DNA from: ZC4RG29 sp964521255
GTDB lineage: Bacteria > Bacteroidota > Bacteroidia > Cytophagales > Cyclobacteriaceae
DNA: 64,000 nt
Assembly: GCA_964521255.1 (NCBI GenBank)
Contig: CAZFRM010000002.1
Location: forward strand, 248,001 to 312,000
Direction of reading: 5' to 3'
A program made the position numbers and the translations under genes. This document shows positions 8,693 through 15,388 of this stretch, piece after piece; positions within the stretch are counted from its first letter, which is position 1, and every line of letters starts with the position of its first letter. The notes under the pieces are model-generated. The model was not told the origin of the DNA. It did no database searches and saw nothing but the letters and a program-made list of their open reading frames with translations.

Positions 8693-8804
8693 CCGGGTTT
8701 GCCACAGCTGCTTTTATAGCCTGAAAACTTACGGTTAACAAAGTAATGATCAAGACCCCAAGACCTGCCGCTCCAAAAATCCAGAGTGAGATAGTACGAC
8801 CAAC
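8670..8804 (-). pseudogene. C-terminal remnant of an FtsX/MacB-type ABC permease
   Basis: A 44-codon minus-strand frame ending in TAA reads SLWIFGAAGLGVLII, then TLLTVSFQAIKAAVANPVTS and LRSE. This is the conserved last transmembrane helix and tail (SxQAxKAAxANPVxSLRxE) of MacB/FtsX-like permeases. It is closed upstream by a stop and nothing of the preceding 350 or more residues is present. Its 3' end overlaps the converging MTHFR-like gene by 23 bp. It marks the left edge of the accessory island: an ABC permease gene was cut here by insertion or deletion. Confidence 0.75.
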
Positions 8805-8870
8805 TCAAGATTGATATTTGTCCCCCAAACATGCCGCACAATTGTAGACTCGGTCACTCGATGTATTACC

Positions 8871-8990
8871 GCCAACAACCAAGTTTGCCGAGATATACAT
8901 TAAGCGATAAGCGTATTACTGATATATCTCTTTATCTCTTCTTTGTTTCTATCTGAATAGATATCTGCCGGTTGTTCGTCATTCTAATTT
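8871..8990. repeat. attC-like palindromic site A
   Basis: About 115 bp bounded by AACAACC (about 8871) and GGTTGTT (about 8980), which are complementary, with an internal imperfect stem (AGATATAC...AGCGATA...TATTACT...GATATATC). It is a diverged copy of the element at 14450-14568; the two align over about 125 bp with mostly single-base differences. Length, AAC/GTT ends and extended stem are those expected of integron attC sites; the assignment is structural, not proven. Confidence 0.55.
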
Positions 8991-9158
8991 AACAATTACT
9001 GAATCGTTGCTCCATCCCAGAAAGTGGGTAATCATCATCGTCAACTTTTGTCCGGGGTTGGCGCAAGTGCTGGGTGCTAGCGGCGAGCGGTTCAATTGTG
9101 CCCAGATATGAGGTCAGTCTTCTCCGGAAGGCTGTGCTATCAATTCAGGCGACACGGA

Positions 9159-9261
9159 TTATCGCCATCGCAATATCTAATGAGTAAAATGCAAGTCAGG
9201 AAGACTTTCAAAATCATGGGAGTCTCTCCGCACGCACCATCACACAAGACTTGAACCAGTC
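9159..9261. repeat. 103-bp direct repeat, copy 1
   Basis: Begins TTATCGCCATCGCAATATC and ends ACACAAGACTTGAACCAGTC. The second copy at 10216-10318 appears identical over 103 bp on reading. Copy 1 lies directly upstream of the hypothetical membrane protein gene at 9293, copy 2 follows the small membrane gene at 9933-10130, so the two copies bracket this gene pair. Confidence 0.85.
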
Positions 9262-9292
9262 AAGGGATTGCGCTACTTTGCCCGTACAACTT

Positions 9293-9922
9293 ATGGCTAT
9301 GGATACTAATGACTCAGGCGAAGACTCTGCGGATGTATATCGACGCGAGTTTAAAGAGCGAAAGATAAGGGAAGCACAAGAGGCATCAAGGCGGAAAACA
9401 GAACGACAAACCGCAACCTATTGGTTATTGCGAAAGCTCTGCTTTCCCATTGCCCTCCTGGCCATTGTGATAATTGCTGACGATTTCCTTCCCGTGCAAA
9501 CCGAAAAGGAATATCCGCAGGATGGATACCAAGTGACTGTGCATCAAAAATATTCCTCTCGCGTGCATTCATACATGCAAACGGATCACTATGAATTTGT
9601 AGTGCCAAATGAATTGCATCTCAACTACGATTACAACGCAGAGAAAAAGCAGCCTGTCTACCTGCAATTTACACCGATCTTCAAGACGTTGAAATACATT
9701 GGCATCGATCGGAATGAGTATCGCATAACCTATTATGCCGATTCAATATATCGTCCATGGTACAAGCCGGTGCCCTACATTCTCTTGTTCCTATGCGTCT
9801 TCTTCATAAAACGAAAAGAATACACTATTTACCGGTATCATCTCGGCTTCATGCCTCTGGTGATTGCTTTGATATTGCTTTTCATCATGTTCATACTACC
9901 AGCAATCAAAATATCTCATTAG
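9293..9922 (+). CDS. hypothetical membrane protein
   Basis: The ATG at 9293 (MAMDTNDSG) is preferred because the TTG start further upstream lies inside the 103-bp repeat. The protein has a charged, probably coiled N-terminus (RREFKERKIREAQEASRRKT), one membrane segment near residues 50-65 (LCFPIALLAIVIIADDFLP), a roughly 100-residue extracytoplasmic part and two membrane segments at the end (PYILLFLCVFFI and MPLVIALILLFIMFILPAI). I do not recognise a family. It is the only plus-strand gene of the island and is bracketed by the 103-bp direct repeats. Confidence 0.65.
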   Translation: MAMDTNDSGEDSADVYRREFKERKIREAQEASRRKTERQTATYWLLRKLCFPIALLAIVIIADDFLPVQTEKEYPQDGYQVTVHQKYSSRVHSYMQTDHYEFVVPNELHLNYDYNAEKKQPVYLQFTPIFKTLKYIGIDRNEYRITYYADSIYRPWYKPVPYILLFLCVFFIKRKEYTIYRYHLGFMPLVIALILLFIMFILPAIKISH

Positions 9923-9932
9923 ATTTCAGGGG

Positions 9933-10130
9933 TTAATTTCGATTTCGTCTGTCTTTAATAAGTGCTATGATGAATCCAATTGCACCAATTAAAGGTGTTC
10001 CAAACATTATCCAGTCTTCTGTCATATTCGGACGAAACGCGAAGTAACCATGTGAGCCCCCCATTCGCAATGCAAATAGGATCAACCCAATCAGTAAAAC
10101 AATTGCCCAAAAGTTCATTTTAGATTTCAT
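9933..10130 (-). CDS. small hypothetical membrane protein
   Basis: 65 residues with two predicted membrane helices (FWAIVLLIGLILFALRM and FGTPLIGAIGFIIALI) and a positively charged tail (KDRRNRN), which fits a real inner-membrane miniprotein with both ends in the cytoplasm. It converges with the gene at 9293 with a 10-bp gap. Family and function unknown. Confidence 0.6.
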   Translation of the reverse strand: MKSKMNFWAIVLLIGLILFALRMGGSHGYFAFRPNMTEDWIMFGTPLIGAIGFIIALIKDRRNRN

Positions 10131-10215
10131 GTTCTAAATAAATAACGCTATCAATGAAATTAGACTATACATGAGGCAGTCTTCTCACTGACCGGTGCTA
10201 TCAATTCAACTTGCC

Positions 10216-10318
10216 TTATCGCCATCGCAATATCTAATGAGTAAAATGCAAGTCAGGAAGACTTTCAAAATCATGGGAGTCTCTCCGCACGCACCATCAC
10301 ACAAGACTTGAACCAGTC
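10216..10318. repeat. 103-bp direct repeat, copy 2
   Basis: Same sequence as 9159-9261, in the same orientation. It is followed after 42 bp by the attC-like site C that carries the group II intron. Confidence 0.85.
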
Positions 10319-10360
10319 GAGGTTAGACATCTTTTTTCGTTAGTTGAAAACTTGAATTGG

Positions 10361-10478
10361 CACCAACGTTGGTGTTTGCGCAGTGGTGGGCTTTTGAAAA
10401 CGTATTTGTCCCACGTGACTAAACGTTGAACGAAGATAAATACTTATTTCTTACACATTACCCCACCATTGCGCAAAC
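10361..10478. repeat. attC-like palindromic site C (interrupted by the intron)
   Basis: Arms 10374-10390 (GTTTGCGCAGTGGTGGG) and 10462-10478 pair at 16 of 17 positions around a 71-nt loop. On the minus strand it lies 3' of the HEPN gene ending at 11117, ends in CAACGTTGGTGCC, and is separated from its proximal flank (GGCGCACA at 11104-11112) by the group II intron. The cassette gene and palindrome have the order gene, R''-like CACAA, stem, R'-like GTTGG expected of an integron cassette. Confidence 0.6.
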
Positions 10479-10485
10479 ATTTTGT

Positions 10486-11103
10486 GTGTGCCCAGTATGG
10501 CACAACTACTTTCCAGTCGGGAAATTAGTTTGATTATCCAAGGAGTGCAAGTCTCCGATGTGCACAGCATCGATGCGTATAGCAAGCTGCAAGCTGGTTT
10601 GGGGTGACCCATACAGTGAAGAAAGCAGGACTGCAACGATCTGTACTGACGAACAGGAACTGCATACAGAGGCAGGTTGACACGGGTGAGTGAGCACATC
10701 TTCACGAAGCCTTTCAGGTGCATAGTGTCAATCTGTAGGTGCAGCAGGGATAGATCAAAGGATAAGTGTCTTACCTGGGGAGGTCTCCGTGCTACGTGTA
10801 GCATAAGAGAAGTCAGCAGAGGTTGTAGTAGTTGACTGTAACGAGCCGTAAGCGCTACGGAGGTCTCACACGTCAATGAAGGACTGAACGGTAAGCGTAC
10901 TTAATTCGGCTGGGAGGTTTAGGTAATGTTAAAGGCAGTTGCCGAGTTATCTACTAGCCCGCCTTAAACGGTACAAGCTCACGCTGGTGAAAAGAGCTGC
11001 GTGACGTGATGCTTACCGAACCGCGTAGTACGCGACCCGTACGCTACGTGGTGTGAGAGGCGCACCTCACCGATGAAAAATCCGGTGAGGCCGTCTACTC
11101 GAT
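10486..11103 (+). mobile_element. group II intron RNA without intron-encoded protein
   Basis: About 618 nt beginning GTGTGCCC, the usual GUGYG 5' splice site, followed by domain I landmarks (AAGGAGTGCAAGTCTCCGATG). The segment AGAAGTCAGCAGAGG near 10810 is typical of the stretch just before the intron-encoded reverse transcriptase. The 3' end holds a domain V/VI signature: ACCGAACCGCG...GACCCGTACGCTACG, TGGTGTGAGAGG, then a stem CCTCACCG/CGGTGAGG and the end CTACTCGAT. No reverse transcriptase/maturase frame is present between them, so the intron is ORF-less and would need a protein in trans. It is inserted 7 nt after the stem of an attC-like palindrome and runs antisense to the adjacent HEPN genes, as known for group IIC-attC introns. 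Exact ends are uncertain by a few bases. Confidence 0.8.
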
Positions 11104-11116
11104 TGTGCGCCTGTGC

Positions 11117-11782
11117 CTAATTCTTCCTTGAAATAAAATTCGTTACTCCAAGTTTCATTATTTCTACTTGTTCCTTTGTGTATTCACTATATTTTCCATG
11201 TGCAGCTTTATTTCTCAAGTCCAACCATGATGTAATACTTTTTTGGTCAAGTTTATTGTAAATATTTAGTCCAGCTAATTCTGAATTTAAAGTATCGGCT
11301 TTCTTTGGAGCAACTTGTCCATTTTTATTAACTTCAATACTTAATCCATTTTTTAAACTAAGTTGTTTTAAATGTTCTTCAAGAACACTACCTATCATAA
11401 CTGCGGAAGGGTCCTTGAACCCTTCTTCCAAAAGATATTCAGCCATTTCTAAGAAGTCTGAGAAAATCTCTGCACTTACTAATCCTTTAACTGTAAAAAT
11501 CCAGCCGCCTTCTATTTCACTTTTGACTGAATTTAAAATTCCTTTTCCATATTCAACTTGATGAGGTTCTGGCTCTCTTGTTAGATTATTAAATTCATTG
11601 TAAAAAGGATGACTTTCTCCATATATATTTTTCAACAATGAAAGAGTTGATGACCGTAATTGATAAAACATCTCATGATTTACAGAAGAAAAATATGTTC
11701 CATCTTGTTCTGTTTGAAGTGTTTGTTCTGCTAAACGAATTAATTCATCAACTCGCCTTTTTATGTCGTCAAGTTTCATCAA
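11117..11782 (-). CDS. HEPN-motif protein 1 (hypothetical)
   Basis: 221 residues, mostly helical by composition. Near residue 190 it carries WLDLRNKAAHGKY, an R-x4-H motif of the HEPN type seen in RNases of toxin, abortive-infection and CRISPR-related systems. The N-terminus is a helical region with VDELIRLAEQTLQ, and the middle part (DPSAVMIGSVLEEHLKQL) resembles the helix before the HEPN motif in DUF4145-like proteins. It follows the second HEPN-motif gene by 46 bp on the same strand, so the two are likely co-transcribed. Function as an RNase or as a binding partner is inference from the motif. The gene ends 14 bp from the 3' end of the antisense group II intron. Confidence 0.65.
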   Translation of the reverse strand: MMKLDDIKRRVDELIRLAEQTLQTEQDGTYFSSVNHEMFYQLRSSTLSLLKNIYGESHPFYNEFNNLTREPEPHQVEYGKGILNSVKSEIEGGWIFTVKGLVSAEIFSDFLEMAEYLLEEGFKDPSAVMIGSVLEEHLKQLSLKNGLSIEVNKNGQVAPKKADTLNSELAGLNIYNKLDQKSITSWLDLRNKAAHGKYSEYTKEQVEIMKLGVTNFISRKN

Positions 11783-11828
11783 CTGTATATTTTTCGCCTA
11801 TACCTTTTTATATTCAAATTAAAAACTA

Positions 11829-12365
11829 TCACTTGTTGAATAAATCCGTTTTCTCATTTTCATATTGGTCAAACATTGAATATGTTTCCTGAATAAATTC
11901 TATAATCTCTTCTAGCGATTCTGGTGTATATTGCCAATATTGTTGCTGTACTCCATTCTTATTACAAATCATTTTCACATAGGTGTATCCTTTTTCGTTC
12001 ATGTTCTCCCATTCAGCATGAACAATTGCATTCCTCAAGGTTGCACATTTTTTAAGTCTCCCTATAAGTATTTTAAAAATTGGAATTGTTGCTTCACAGG
12101 CCATTTCAAGTGACCTGCCTAAATTATTAAACAACTCAATCTTTGCAGAAAAACTCATTCTATGAATGACTATTGCTCCAGGTTCGTCTGTTCTATCATT
12201 AATTAGCGAACAAATTTCTTGATTCAGAAGTCCGTCAAGTGAATTAAAATTGTGTATTACATATCCTATCAGTGGAGCAGTTTGTTCTAAAAATTCATCG
12301 CTTGTTCCATCGAAATTGTGATTATCGAAAATGTATTGCCCTAGTTTTTTTAAATCTTTATTCAT
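11829..12365 (-). CDS. HEPN-motif protein 2 (hypothetical)
   Basis: Start placed at MNKDLKKLGQYIF; the open frame extends further upstream but there overlaps the attC-like palindrome. The protein is helical and has CATLRNAIVHAEWE near residue 112, an R-x4-H HEPN-type motif, preceded by a helix with FNNLGRSLEMACEATIP. The C-terminus (PESLEEIIEFIQETYSMFDQYE) looks like a closing helix. It lies just 5' of the HEPN-motif gene at 11117 and together they form what looks like one cassette. No nucleotidyltransferase (MNT) partner is present, so this is not the classic HEPN-MNT pair. Confidence 0.65.
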   Translation of the reverse strand: MNKDLKKLGQYIFDNHNFDGTSDEFLEQTAPLIGYVIHNFNSLDGLLNQEICSLINDRTDEPGAIVIHRMSFSAKIELFNNLGRSLEMACEATIPIFKILIGRLKKCATLRNAIVHAEWENMNEKGYTYVKMICNKNGVQQQYWQYTPESLEEIIEFIQETYSMFDQYENEKTDLFNK

Positions 12366-12403
12366 CAATAAATTTATCTTCAAGGTGTCTCTGAGGGAAT
12401 GGC

Positions 12404-12495
12404 GCACAACGTTCGCATATAAACCGTGCCGGCAGTCCAAATTAATAATTAATCATCAAATTCTGCCGACATGATTTATATGCTTTTGTTGTAGG
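12404..12495. repeat. attC-like palindromic site D
   Basis: Arms 12415-12435 (GCATATAAACCGTGCCGGCAG) and 12463-12483 pair at 18 of 21 positions around a 27-nt AT-rich loop, bounded by GCGCACAACG and TTTGTTGTAGGGC. On the minus strand it begins right after the protease stop (GCCCTACAAC) and ends GAACGTTGTGCGCC just before the HEPN-motif gene. One side of a related palindrome is found at 57450-57525, sharing GGCAGTCCAA, TTAATA and TATATGC blocks. Confidence 0.65.
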
Positions 12496-12503
12496 GCGTT
12501 TGC

Positions 12504-14021
12504 TTAGTAGACTCTTATTAAGCAAACAAAATTCTTCAAACTTTTTATTTGATCTTTTAACTCTTTGTCAGCGAGTACAGATTTTGTCGGTAATATTGAT
12601 TTGTCTGGTAACATCTTTAGTACATTTAAAAGGTAGGAAGCTTTAATTGCATAATTCACATTCTCAATTGAAACACCAACTGCTTCGGGATTTAATTTTG
12701 CTGTCGCCAGCCCAACTATGTTTCCAGACTTATCAAATAATGGTCCGCCACTATTCCCTGGCTGCAAAGGAACTGAAATTTGCATGAATCTTATATCATC
12801 ACCAATGCCGGTATTTGCACTGACGATGCCATTGGTGACTTTATAGTTGTCCCCCATTATGGAGTTAATAGGATAACCTATCGTAAAAACTTGCTCACCT
12901 ATTTCTGTGGTTTCATCAATTGTGTATGGGATTTCATTGAAACCCTTAAATTCCGTATCGTCTATTTTGAGCAAAGCAATGTCGTTTGACTCGTCTTTGA
13001 GAAGGAGTTTAACCTTATAAGTAAAGTTTCCTAGTTCATTAGAAAATGAAGCTTCTAATTTTTCACTTTCCTTTATTACATGTGCGTTGGTAGCAATTAT
13101 ACCATTCGGAGAGATTACGAAACCGCTACCAGATGCTTTCGCTGTTGATGATTTAGGTTGGGAAAAACTAGAATTACTTACAGATGGATATAACTTAATG
13201 AACTCGCTAGTTTTCTTTTCTTTAGATGGGGCATCCAACTCAATGGATAATATTCCTTCATTCTCGAATGTTGCAAAAGTTTCGACTTTTGTTTTGTCAC
13301 CCATTACCCAAGTCGTGGAAAAAATATTCCTCATTGAAGTCGCTTCAAAGTATGCCTTTATCTCGCCTTTTTTCCAGTGCTTTAAATCAGCTTCGATTAT
13401 TATCGCAATATAAGCTGATCCTCTTTTTTTAATTCCTACTTTATAGTAGCCCATTAGTTCATTTTGGTAAGACTTATAAATCCCCTCAAGAGGATCGATC
13501 TTATTGCTATCAAAATACTGTCTAAGGGATTCTTCAGTTTCTGAAACTGATTCAACTTTTGGAAATTCTCTCTCAGGTGTGAGTACTGGATTGAAAGAGT
13601 AACGTAACGAATTAACTGGTTCAAAAGATTTTTTCATAGCTCGTTGAAAATTGTCGTAGAAGTCATTTACCCAATTAGCAGAGCCCGTAAAATTTTCGTA
13701 AACAATCTCGTCCTTGCAGTTTTTAACAGTAAAGCCAGCCTTATTTCCAGCTGAATGAGCAGGTATCCATCTGCCTATTAAACACAAGTCCCTTTTTGCT
13801 TCATCTGGCCACAATGAATTGTCGTAGTCCAAAACCTTGATTCCTTTCCTTGATAGTGATTCCCGAAGAAAAGATGTCAGTCCGTATATGTCATTTTGAT
13901 TGTTGTCATACCGCAATACTTCAACAAATGCATATTTAAATCCATTTATTGCTTCAATCCCCTTTTGTCCAAGTACCGAGTTCCAAAGTATGATGAATGT
14001 CAAAACAAATATTGTTTTCAT
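12504..14021 (-). CDS. secreted trypsin-like serine protease (S1C/DegP-like)
   Basis: 505 residues with a signal peptide (KTIFVLTFIILWNSVLGQ). The first 270 residues are an unassigned extracytoplasmic region; the C-terminal half is a trypsin-like protease domain: GSGFVISPNGIIATNAHVI with the catalytic histidine near 312, NDIALLKID with the aspartate near 345 and PLQPGNSGGPLFD with the serine near 422. No PDZ domain follows, unlike DegP. The role is probably proteolysis in the periplasm or a stress function; substrates are unknown. The gene follows the hypothetical gene at 14033 by 11 bp on the same strand and is followed by attC-like site D. Confidence 0.88.
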   Translation of the reverse strand: MKTIFVLTFIILWNSVLGQKGIEAINGFKYAFVEVLRYDNNQNDIYGLTSFLRESLSRKGIKVLDYDNSLWPDEAKRDLCLIGRWIPAHSAGNKAGFTVKNCKDEIVYENFTGSANWVNDFYDNFQRAMKKSFEPVNSLRYSFNPVLTPEREFPKVESVSETEESLRQYFDSNKIDPLEGIYKSYQNELMGYYKVGIKKRGSAYIAIIIEADLKHWKKGEIKAYFEATSMRNIFSTTWVMGDKTKVETFATFENEGILSIELDAPSKEKKTSEFIKLYPSVSNSSFSQPKSSTAKASGSGFVISPNGIIATNAHVIKESEKLEASFSNELGNFTYKVKLLLKDESNDIALLKIDDTEFKGFNEIPYTIDETTEIGEQVFTIGYPINSIMGDNYKVTNGIVSANTGIGDDIRFMQISVPLQPGNSGGPLFDKSGNIVGLATAKLNPEAVGVSIENVNYAIKASYLLNVLKMLPDKSILPTKSVLADKELKDQIKSLKNFVCLIRVY

Positions 14022-14032
14022 AGGCAGATGGT

Positions 14033-14413
14033 TTAATCAATTTTGAGTGGACTATTTATCAAAAGATAGTACCAGTGCTGAAGGTCATGAACCCAATGAA
14101 CAGGGATTATAGGGTTTTCCCCAAGGGTTACGTCATTCTTGATAGTTAAATAATAGTATTTACCAAATCTCCTCACAGACCAATCGAGTCCAGTCCGTAT
14201 ATTTTGGATTTTTTGGTTTTCCTTTAATCCGAATTTTGTCAACCAGTCATTGTCGAGGAATATTGGAAGCCATTCGTTGTCCCCAATTTTCATTTCTTTT
14301 AAGTCACCGTTCTTAATATAGATAAATTCTGTATCAACCTTGATTACCTCAACTACTTTACTTTGAAATTCAATCAAAGAATGTTCTGATAATTCAGGCT
14401 TAACAGTGTCCAT
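14033..14413 (-). CDS. conserved hypothetical protein (VHxLQ type)
   Basis: 126 residues beginning MDTVKPELSEHSLIEFQSK. The C-terminal WVHDLQHWYYLLIN resembles a VHxLQN(L/Y)YF ending that I recall from small Bacteroidota proteins; the middle has RTGLDWSVRRFGKYYYL. No domain with known function is evident. It shares the strand with the downstream protease and lies 11 bp away, so both are likely in one transcript and one cassette. Its start is about 40 bp from attC-like site B. Confidence 0.6.
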   Translation of the reverse strand: MDTVKPELSEHSLIEFQSKVVEVIKVDTEFIYIKNGDLKEMKIGDNEWLPIFLDNDWLTKFGLKENQKIQNIRTGLDWSVRRFGKYYYLTIKNDVTLGENPIIPVHWVHDLQHWYYLLINSPLKID

Positions 14414-14449
14414 AGTTATTGAATTGGTGGTCTACATTTTATTCGCAAA

Positions 14450-14568
14450 TGTAACAACCCAGTATCCTTATTGCCGATATATACATTAAGCAATAAACGT
14501 ATTGCTGATATATCTCTTTTATCTCTGCCTTGTTTCTACCTAAATAGCTATCCGCCGGTTGTTCAACT
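14450..14568. repeat. attC-like palindromic site B
   Basis: Bounded by AACAACC (about 14452) and GGTTGTT (about 14557), with a central stem GATATAT/ATATATC and AGCAATA-AACG-TATTGCT. It is the diverged twin of site A at 8871-8990. The two copies enclose 5.5 kb of accessory DNA. A 62-codon frame on the minus strand reads through it, but the other copy has stops in that frame. Confidence 0.55.
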
Positions 14569-14673
14569 TCTAATTTAACAATAACTGCATCTTTCCAAAA
14601 GACCAGTCCCTGAAAGCAGGTAGCCATCAGTCAATTTTTACGCAACCTCCTTTTCTCCAAGGTGTCTGCCATG

Positions 14674-14795
14674 CGTCTTGCTGGCTTGTAGCTGGCTTCT
14701 GGCATGCTATGAGCGTTCATTCCGCCTTCATGTTGGTTCATGCCAATGGATGTTTATGAAAGGAAGAAGCCAGGAAGACGCTTGCTACAAGCCAG
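14674..14795. repeat. inverted repeat, CTGGCTTGTAGC type
   Basis: The left side GCGTCTTGCTGGCTTGTAGC followed by TGGCTTCTGG is matched on the other strand by GAAGCCAGGAAGACGC and GCTACAAGCCAG. The parts are complementary but partly permuted, so the element looks like a rearranged palindrome with a 60-nt centre. No gene inside. Confidence 0.55.
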
Positions 14796-14865
14796 CCCGA
14801 GGTTAGAAAGTGTTGAGGTGTTGAAGTGCGGGAATGTTGAAGTAAGGTGGTGTTTAGGCGGGGAG

Positions 14866-14982
14866 AGTCATTAGTCATTGGTCATTGGAAAGAGTACTAA
14901 TGTGATTCGTTGACAAGTGAACGACGGATTGTACCTGATGTTAATGCTCCTTCCAATGACTATTGACTAATGACCAATGACT
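14866..14982. repeat. inverted repeat, AGTCATTGGTCATTGG type
   Basis: The left arm AGTCATTAGTCATTGGTCAT (from 14866, ending TGGAA) and right arm beginning TTCCAATGACTATTGACTAA (14951-14982) are near-perfect complements around a 60-nt loop. Each arm is made of 7-bp GTCATTG-like units, a format found dispersed in Bacteroidetes genomes. Confidence 0.65.
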
Positions 14983-15320
14983 ACAAGTTTTAGATCGGCT
15001 CACTTATAACATTTTAACCGACCCCATACAAGAGCATCGTCTTTTTTACCATTTCCTTCATCCCCCACAAGCCGCGCACATGCTTACCAATGACAAGAAA
15101 TTTAATTGTATGAAGTGTATCTTTTTCTACCCCCGCTTCGCCTTCGCGGAGCTTCAGCAGAGCAAGGCCAGCGGAGGACAAGTGTGTGCATGTGAATGAG
15201 TGTGTGACTAGTCTTAACAACTTAATCAAGGCAATCCTTTAATCCTACAAATCCCGGTTCAGACAATTGGGAAGTTACCACAAACGATTTTTTACACTAC
15301 TTATTTCGATTTCGTAAATA

Positions 15321-15374
15321 TTTACGTATAAATACGTAAAAAACTAAGATTATTACGTAGTTTTATTACGTAAT
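15321..15374. promoter_or_regulatory. TTTACGTA operator cluster in front of the nitrate uptake/reduction genes
   Basis: 15321-15340 is a perfect palindrome TTTACGTAT-AA-ATACGTAAA. It is followed by ATTACGTAG (15352) and the palindrome ATTACGTAAT (15365-15374), which ends 14 bp before the narK start. The same half-site occurs in the cobA/nirB divergent promoter at 58984-59052 and I did not find comparable clusters elsewhere in the window. A dimeric regulator that responds to nitrate or nitrogen status is inferred. Confidence 0.7.
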
Positions 15375-15388
15375 TAAATACTTAGAAA

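Larger units (their letters stand above)
14569..15320. other. gene-free stretch with inverted repeats
   Basis: No gene. It holds two inverted repeats (14674-14795 and 14866-14982, listed separately) and a fragment of the dispersed TTTAATCC...GGTTCAGAC repeat at about 15235-15265 next to the nitrate operon promoter. Confidence 0.5.

Noticed and set aside
8530..8841. 103-codon minus-strand frame across the MTHFR-like 3' end
   Set aside because: Wrong frame; the neighbouring frame holds the recognisable FtsX tail.
10451..10876. Minus-strand frames inside the intron region
   Set aside because: The DNA is explained by group II intron RNA structure; the frames have no recognisable protein features.
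14439..14627. 62-codon minus-strand frame through palindrome B
   Set aside because: It reads through the palindrome; its twin A has stops in the same frame, so the conservation is not at the protein level.
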